Assembly (NCBI GenBank): GCA_903857795.1
Contig: CAIOGM010000101.1
Coordinates: 1-45,987 of the forward strand
Origin: an uncultured Geobacter sp.
GTDB lineage: Bacteria; Desulfobacterota; Desulfuromonadia; Geobacterales; CAIOGM01
Direction of reading: 5' to 3'
DNA: 45,987 nucleotides
Position 1 is the stretch's first letter. Every line of letters starts with the position of its first letter. Below, in pieces: positions 41,548 to 45,987 of the stretch. Under the pieces are notes generated by a model that did no database searches, had not been told where the DNA came from, and saw only the letters and a list, made by a program, of their open reading frames with translations. The translations under genes and the position numbers were made by a program.

Positions 41548-42404
41548 CCTCTCGGTCCGTAGGCCATGCTCTCCAGCCGTCTGACCCGCTCCGCCATGGG
41601 GGGGTGGGTGGAGAAGAGGGCCGTGAAACCGCTGCCGGTGAGAGGGGAGACGATGAACATGTGAGCGGTCGCCTCGTTGGCGCCTGCCATGGGAATCTGC
41701 CGATTGGCCATCTCCAGCTTTTTCAGGGCGTTGGCCAGATAGAGAGGGTTGCCTGAGATCTCGGCTCCCCCCTTGTCGGCGGCGTACTCTCGCGATCGCG
41801 ATATGGCCATCTGGATCAGCATGGCGGCCAGCGGGGCGACGACGACCATGACGATCAGGCCGAACATCCCTCCTCCTCCCTCTTCATCCCGATCCCTGCC
41901 GCCGCCGAAGAGGGCGGCCCACTGGGCCATATGGGCCAGGTAGGTGATCGCCCCGGCGATGGTGGCGGCAATGGAGCCGATGAGGATGTCCCGGTTGCGC
42001 ACGTGGGTCAGCTCATGGGCCATGACCCCCATGAGCTCTTCACGGGTCAGGATCCTCATGATGCCGGTAGTGGCGGCCACGGCGGCATGCTCGGGGCTGC
42101 GTCCCGTGGCAAAGGCGTTGGGGCTCTCCGATTCCATGAGGTAGACCTTCGGCATGGGGAGCCCCGCCTGGAGCGCCAGTTGTCGGACCATGCCGTAGAG
42201 CTGGGGGGAGTGCGCCTCGGAGACCTCCCGGGCGCCGTACATGGCCAGAACGATCTTGTCGGAAAACCAGTAGGAGACAAAATTCATCACCCCGGCCATG
42301 AGGAGGGCCATGGTCATGCCATTTCTGCCGCCGATGGCGCCGCCGGCCAGGACCAGCAGCAGCGTCAGTAGCCCCATGAGGAGAGTCGTCTTCAGGATGT
42401 TCAT
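41544..42404 (-). CDS. htpX: Membrane metalloprotease HtpX
   Basis: The 286-residue zinc protease clears misfolded membrane proteins. It has two N-terminal membrane segments, [19 protein letters not shown], the zinc motif HELTH (130-134), two more hydrophobic segments, and [14 protein letters not shown], with the third ligand glutamate. SRSREYAAD is typical of the M48B family. It lies 21 bases after the aminotransferase gene and overlaps the lipoprotein gene. Confidence 0.95.
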   Translation of the reverse strand: MNILKTTLLMGLLTLLLVLAGGAIGGRNGMTMALLMAGVMNFVSYWFSDKIVLAMYGAREVSEAHSPQLYGMVRQLALQAGLPMPKVYLMESESPNAFATGRSPEHAAVAATTGIMRILTREELMGVMAHELTHVRNRDILIGSIAATIAGAITYLAHMAQWAALFGGGRDRDEEGGGGMFGLIVMVVVAPLAAMLIQMAISRSREYAADKGGAEISGNPLYLANALKKLEMANRQIPMAGANEATAHMFIVSPLTGSGFTALFSTHPPMAERVRRLESMAYGPRG

Positions 42405-42425
42405 GATCGTTCTCCTTCTTTACGG

Positions 42426-43730
42426 TCAGGAGCGGAGGTACTCTCCGATCTTTTCCGCCAGGGTCCGGTAAATCCGCCGGCACTCCTGCTCGTCTTTCTC
42501 CAGGAGGGTGACCCTGAACCCCTGGAGCGGCGTGGAGAAGGAGGAGAGGGGGACGATGCAGATCCCGGTGGTGGCGAGGATGTAGTAGACGAACCGCTTG
42601 TCCGGCGAGACGCCGGGGGCGTTGACCAGCGTTTCCACCAGCTCCCGGATCTCCGGGTTGGCGATGGAGAGCGACTGCCGGTGGGTCAGGAACCCCTCCT
42701 GGAAGGCCACGGCCATATAGAAGGCGCCGTTGGTCCGGTTGACCATCAAGCCGGGGAGTTGGCGGAGGAAGTCGTAGGTGATGCCGCTCATCTTCTCGTA
42801 GCAGGCGGAGCGCTCCGCCAGGTAGTTCGGGTAGTTCGGGTGCCCCATGATGGCCGGGATGCAGCGCTGGGGGAGGGTGGTGGAGCAGACTTCGTTCATC
42901 TTCAGGGTCAGGATCGAGGTGATGTATTTGTCGAAGTTTGGATCCTTACCGGAATTGTAGACCTCAATCCAGCCGCAGCGGGAGCCGGGCCAGGGGAACT
43001 CCTTGGAGATCCCCTTGAGGGAGATGGCCGGGACGTCGCCGATGACGTCGGAGAGGGGAACCGTCGCCTGGCCGTTATAGACGATGTTGATGTAGACCTC
43101 GTCGGCGATGATGAAGAGGTCGTATTTGCGGGCGATGGCGACGATCTTCTCCAGGGTTTCTCTGGGATAGACCATCCCGGTGGGGTTGTCCGGATTGATG
43201 AGCATGATCCCCGAGACATTCTGATTGTACCGGATATGGTTTTCCAGGTCGTCCAGGTCGGGGGCCCAGCCATCCTCGGGGTTGAGGCGGTAATGGACCG
43301 GCACGGCGTGGATATGCCGGGCCTCACCCAGGGTGTGGGTGGTATAGGAGGGGGAAGGCATGATGACCCGTGACTCGGGGTGGAGTCCGCCGTAGAGCTT
43401 GGCGATGGCGTCGCCGAGACCGTTGAAGAAGATGATGTCGTCGGGAGTGATCTGCGCCCCCCCACGGTTATTGGTCTGGCCGCAGATGAATTCACGGGTG
43501 GCCAGGACCCCCCGGGTATGGCAGTATCCCCAACTGTCGTTCTGCATTACCTCATGGGCCACGATCTCCTTCATCCAGGTGGGGATCTGCTCCCCCTTGA
43601 CGATGGGATCGCCGATGTTCTCCCAGTTGATCTTCACCCCATGTTTCTGGAGCTTTTCCGCCACGTTGACGATGTTGCGGATCTCATAGGTAAGCTCTCC
43701 GGCTCCCGGAACTACGATATCGTTTCTCAT
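42426..43730 (-). CDS. PLP-dependent aminotransferase, class I/II
   Basis: The 434-residue fold-type I enzyme shows the family features: ISPDN-type MLINPDNPTGMVYP, DLFIIADEVYINIVY (Asp binding PLP) and SLKGISKEFPWPGSRCGW with the Schiff-base lysine, then an arginine near the C-terminus (GFRVTLLEKDE). It could be an alanine or aspartate-type aminotransferase; the substrate cannot be fixed by eye. It heads the block aminotransferase-htpX-lipoprotein-rsmB, though the metabolic link to those genes is unclear. Confidence 0.88.
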   Translation of the reverse strand: MRNDIVVPGAGELTYEIRNIVNVAEKLQKHGVKINWENIGDPIVKGEQIPTWMKEIVAHEVMQNDSWGYCHTRGVLATREFICGQTNNRGGAQITPDDIIFFNGLGDAIAKLYGGLHPESRVIMPSPSYTTHTLGEARHIHAVPVHYRLNPEDGWAPDLDDLENHIRYNQNVSGIMLINPDNPTGMVYPRETLEKIVAIARKYDLFIIADEVYINIVYNGQATVPLSDVIGDVPAISLKGISKEFPWPGSRCGWIEVYNSGKDPNFDKYITSILTLKMNEVCSTTLPQRCIPAIMGHPNYPNYLAERSACYEKMSGITYDFLRQLPGLMVNRTNGAFYMAVAFQEGFLTHRQSLSIANPEIRELVETLVNAPGVSPDKRFVYYILATTGICIVPLSSFSTPLQGFRVTLLEKDEQECRRIYRTLAEKIGEYLRS

Positions 43731-43774
43731 GATGCACTCCCTTATGCAGAATAGCCCTTGCCGGACCGGTTCAT

Positions 43775-43874
43775 CCGGACGGAATCAACTGACAGCTTTA
43801 CCAAACAGATAATTATTCCCAGGAACCGGACGGATCAACTGACAGCTGTACCAAACAGATAATTATTCCCGGGA
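43775..43874. repeat. Tandem duplication of the methyltransferase gene 3' end
   Basis: Copy one (43775-43824, 50 bases) and copy two (43826-43874, 49 bases) differ by one indel and two substitutions. Copy two contains the last 13 codons and stop of the methyltransferase gene; copy one lies just beyond the stop. It is a recent duplication or slippage product rather than a known mobile element. Confidence 0.85.
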
Positions 43875-44785
43875 ATATGTTCGATCCGCCGGTCATGCCA
43901 GGCGATATCCTGCCTGCCCCTCTTCCATGCGTCGAAATATTCCATGTTATCCAACTCTCTGAAGCTCTCCTGATACGCGATGAGGAACAGCCGGAATCCT
44001 GACAACAGCCCCGTCACCTGTTCTCTCGTCTTGAGCGGTGATTCGCTCAGAGCCCATGTGGAGAGAAAGAGCGCAGGGCCTGAACTGCTGGTTACTGAAA
44101 GCAGCGATTGCAACTGGTTAATATCAGAGATGCAGAACACTCCGTGCAGCGACTCGGCACCATCGCTCTCCGACGCAACATCCAGCCCGATGCTCCTGAG
44201 ATAATACCGTTGCAGTGCGCTGAATGCCGGCAGGTCGAACAGGAGGTACCGGCCGTTGAATCCGAGGTTGTGAAACAGGCGGCACATGCTGCCATAGCCG
44301 CCGCCGAATTCCAATACCAGATCGATATCTTGTATGTTGACCCCGGACTGTTCCTGGAACAGGGCCGCATGATAAGCGTGATGTATCAGATTCCCGCTGC
44401 TGGCAGGGTGGAAAAGATAGGGAATCGGACGGCCAGAGGCGGACTCCCTGATCGCCGACTTATACAGTCCGCGCCAGGCAGGCTGCTGCCTGAGGTAGTT
44501 CAGTTCATGGGAGACAAAACGGGCATTGGAGATGAACATTGTGGCGGCAATCACGTCCCATTGCAAAAACTCCCTCGGTTCGCGGCTCAACACGAGTTCT
44601 CTGAGTCGGTTTGCGTTGCGTGACCACGCCTCGTCGGAGAGTGATGCTGTTGCGACACTCTCCACGGGAATGTCATGAAACGCCGCCTTGAGCTCCGCCG
44701 CGAAGGGATCTCTGTCTCCCGAAGGATACGGTCGCACCTTGTCAATGATGAAGTCGAGCATCCCCATTATGTTACGCTTGAGCAT
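43835..44785 (-). CDS. Putative sugar O-methyltransferase (SAM-dependent)
   Basis: This 316-residue protein has a class I SAM motif LEFGGGYGSMCRLFHNLGFNGRYLLFDLP (about 155-185; glycine-rich loop then acidic end) and a downstream FLSTWALSESPLKTR segment. It fits the putative sugar O-methyltransferase family that acts on surface polysaccharide sugars. That assignment comes from the motif pattern alone. It stands isolated, flanked by a duplicated tail and a terminator upstream, and its codon use is less GC-rich than its neighbours, which suggests later acquisition. GAGAG precedes the ATG at 44785; TAAAAT near 44810 is a possible -10. Confidence 0.72.
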   Translation of the reverse strand: MLKRNIMGMLDFIIDKVRPYPSGDRDPFAAELKAAFHDIPVESVATASLSDEAWSRNANRLRELVLSREPREFLQWDVIAATMFISNARFVSHELNYLRQQPAWRGLYKSAIRESASGRPIPYLFHPASSGNLIHHAYHAALFQEQSGVNIQDIDLVLEFGGGYGSMCRLFHNLGFNGRYLLFDLPAFSALQRYYLRSIGLDVASESDGAESLHGVFCISDINQLQSLLSVTSSSGPALFLSTWALSESPLKTREQVTGLLSGFRLFLIAYQESFRELDNMEYFDAWKRGRQDIAWHDRRIEHIPGNNYLFGTAVS

Positions 44786-44845
44786 ACGGTGCTCTCATTT
44801 TAGCTGTTGCGGTGTAATCTGTTTGCCCGGCTCTGCACGCAAACC

Positions 44846-44873
44846 AAAAAAGCCATGGGGATCTCCCCATGGC
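44846..44873 (-). terminator. Terminator reading leftward from the clpB upstream gap
   Basis: A perfect palindrome (44852-44873, ten-pair stem) is followed on the minus strand by T6 (44846-44851). On the plus strand there is no T tract, so it works for leftward transcripts only. No known gene lies to its right on that strand, which points to an unannotated transcript. Confidence 0.8.
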
Positions 44874-44908
44874 CTCTGTGATCGGTAATTGCGGCTTTTC
44901 AGCGCGGC

Positions 44909-45001
44909 TTACACAAGGCAGAAGGGGAGGCATGCGGCATTGGCCGCTGCGGTGGTAGCTCGAATCGTTGCACCTCTGATGGTCCGTCCCGTCACATTCA
45001 T
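44909..45001 (-). CDS. Candidate 30-residue peptide or small RNA in the clpB upstream gap
   Basis: A 30-codon minus-strand frame starts at an ATG at 45001 and stops with TAA at 44909. The peptide starts [10 protein letters not shown], has an Ala/Thr-rich middle, and ends CLPFCLV with two cysteines. A -35/-10 pair lies directly upstream and a terminator 35 bases downstream, so the region is probably transcribed. There is no Shine-Dalgarno, and the predicted start of transcription is only two bases from the ATG, so the transcript may be leaderless or may be a noncoding RNA of about 150 bases. Confidence 0.3.
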   Translation of the reverse strand: MNVTGRTIRGATIRATTAAANAACLPFCLV

Positions 45002-45009
45002 GACCGAGT

Positions 45010-45038
45010 CGAATATCACAGCGCTACAGGCAAGTCAA
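45010..45038 (-). promoter_or_regulatory. Minus-strand promoter of the small unit
   Basis: Read on the minus strand, TTGACT (45033-45038), 17 bases, TATTCG (45010-45015). Both hexamers are reasonable. It is divergent from the clpB promoter, with 49 bases between the two -35 boxes. Confidence 0.5.
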
Positions 45039-45087
45039 CAGGATTTATCCCGGAGGATGATTGACGTGGCTCCGGACGCCGCGCACC

Positions 45088-45116
45088 TTGACACCATCTC
45101 TCTCCATTCCTATATT
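45088..45116 (+). promoter_or_regulatory. Promoter of clpB
   Basis: TTGACA (45088-45093), 17 bases, TATATT (45111-45116) is a near-consensus sigma70 promoter. No CIRCE repeat lies beside it, so HrcA probably does not control clpB directly. Confidence 0.75.
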
Positions 45117-45146
45117 CATATTCAGAAACAACCAAAGGAGCAGCCC

Positions 45147-45987
45147 ATGATCAGCCCCGACAAGATGACCATCAAGACCCAGGAAGCGCTCTCCGCGGCC
45201 CAGCAGGACGCCTCCCGCCGGGGAAACGGCGCGGTGGAACCGGAACATCTCCTTCTGGCGCTGCTGGAGCAGGAGGGGGGGCTCGTCTCCCCCGTCCTGC
45301 AGAAGATCGGCGCCACCCCCGGGAGCGTCCGGAGCTCCCTGGAGACGGCGCTCAAGCGGCTCCCCCAGGTCTCCGGGGCGGCCCAGCTCACCCTCTCACA
45401 GCCCCTCTACCGGGTGCTGGAGGGGGGGCTCAAGGAGGCGGACCTCCTCAAGGATCAGTTCGTCTCCACCGAGCATCTCCTTCTGGCGCTCATCGAGGTC
45501 AAGGGGACCGGGGCGGGGAAGATTCTCGCCGATCAGGGGGTCAGCCGCGACGCCGTGCTCAAGGCGCTTCAGGAGCTGCGGGGGGACGAGCGGGTGACGG
45601 ACCAGAATCCAGAGGAGAAGTACCAGGCCCTGGCCAAGTACGCCCGTGACCTCACCGACCTGGCCCGGAAGGGGAAGCTGGATCCGGTCATCGGCCGCGA
45701 TGATGAGATCCGGCGGGTGATCCAGGTCCTCTCCCGCCGGACCAAGAATAATCCGGTCCTCATCGGCGAGCCGGGGGTGGGGAAGACCGCCATCGTGGAG
45801 GGGCTTGCCCAGCGGATCATCTCCGGCGATGTCCCCGAGTCGCTCAAGAACAAGCGGCTGGTCTCTCTGGACATGGGGGCGCTCATCGCCGGGGCCAAGT
45901 ATCGCGGGGAGTTCGAGGACCGGCTCAAGGGGGTGGTGAAGGAGGTCACCAAGTCTGAAGGGGCGATCATCCTCTTCATCGATGAAC
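45147..45987 (+). CDS. clpB: ATP-dependent disaggregase ClpB (5' part, cut by the window)
   Basis: ClpB works with DnaK to dissolve protein aggregates. About 280 codons are present before the window ends. The N-terminal Clp domain has two repeats ([16 protein letters not shown] with [24 protein letters not shown] with [10 protein letters not shown]), then the start of NBD1: [21 protein letters not shown], Walker [10 protein letters not shown], and a Walker B region ILFIDE at the edge. AAAGGAG lies six bases before the ATG. The middle domain and NBD2 lie outside the window. No missing residue is seen in the part shown. Confidence 0.95.
   Translation, partial: MISPDKMTIKTQEALSAAQQDASRRGNGAVEPEHLLLALLEQEGGLVSPVLQKIGATPGSVRSSLETALKRLPQVSGAAQLTLSQPLYRVLEGGLKEADLLKDQFVSTEHLLLALIEVKGTGAGKILADQGVSRDAVLKALQELRGDERVTDQNPEEKYQALAKYARDLTDLARKGKLDPVIGRDDEIRRVIQVLSRRTKNNPVLIGEPGVGKTAIVEGLAQRIISGDVPESLKNKRLVSLDMGALIAGAKYRGEFEDRLKGVVKEVTKSEGAIILFIDE

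Noticed and set aside
44941-45001. tRNA-like stretch upstream of clpB
   Set aside because: GGTAGCTCGAATC suggests a T arm, but no cloverleaf, acceptor stem or anticodon arm can be formed.

Overview
The window looks like a chromosomal segment of a GC-rich Desulfuromonadota bacterium, most likely a Geobacter relative. This rests on a five-heme periplasmic cytochrome c, a large ELWxSDGT-repeat secreted protein, a tungstate (Tup) transporter joined to molybdopterin genes, a hrcA-grpE-dnaK-dnaJ order with a CIRCE operator, and a REC-GGDEF protein paired with a hybrid kinase. No rRNA, tRNA, CRISPR array, prophage or intact insertion sequence was recognised. Most of the window is ordinary core genome. 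The unusual material lies in a few accessory genes and in the intergenic DNA.

Layout. 1-374 is an AT-rich stretch without a convincing gene, closed by a strong terminator. 375-4342 (+) carries a divergent moaE, tupABC and moeA: tungstate uptake and insertion of Mo or W into the cofactor. 4396-7245 (+) is a sulfur block: an Rrf2 regulator, cysteine synthase, and a siroheme sulfite/nitrite reductase whose Shine-Dalgarno sits just behind an intrinsic terminator. 7259-10904 (-) is a tightly overlapping three-gene operon: a Cache-HAMP sensor with no output domain, an HdeD-like membrane protein fused to a probable permuted papain-like domain, and an MFS transporter. 11069-12331 (-) is the cytochrome. 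12410-14809 (-) holds prmA, rsmE and a TVP38/DedA-like protein. 14944-17772 (+) holds an M20 amidohydrolase, the PEP synthase regulatory protein and an orphan OmpR-type regulator. 17865-22976 (+) is the heat-shock operon, decorated with a heptad-repeat hairpin and a 16-bp stem-loop.

23035-27916 (-) carries the 1305-residue ELWxSDGT/Ig-like protein and a DUF3108 protein. 28124-29945 (+) carries an FKBP isomerase with a cysteine/acid-rich insertion, a Dus-family tRNA enzyme and a DUF3820 protein. 29957-33527 (-) is trmB-truD-ABC exporter. 33730-35142 (-) is a DegP/HtrA protease. 35259-39347 (-) is a hybrid histidine kinase with an Hpt domain plus a REC-GGDEF regulator, probably one c-di-GMP phosphorelay. 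39491-43730 (-) is aminotransferase-htpX-lipoprotein-rsmB. 43835-44785 (-) is a probable sugar O-methyltransferase whose 3' end is tandemly duplicated. 44846-45038 (-) holds a promoter, a 30-codon frame and a terminator that together look like an unannotated small transcription unit. clpB (+) begins at 45147 and runs off the window.

Protein quality control recurs here (hrcA-grpE-dnaK-dnaJ, clpB, degP, htpX, FKBP), as does RNA modification (rsmE, dus, truD, trmB, rsmB). The strongest candidates for something undescribed are the three-gene operon at 7259-10904, the small minus-strand unit at 44846-45038, and the metal-ligand-rich insertion in the FKBP protein. All functions were assigned by reading sequence, with no database search.
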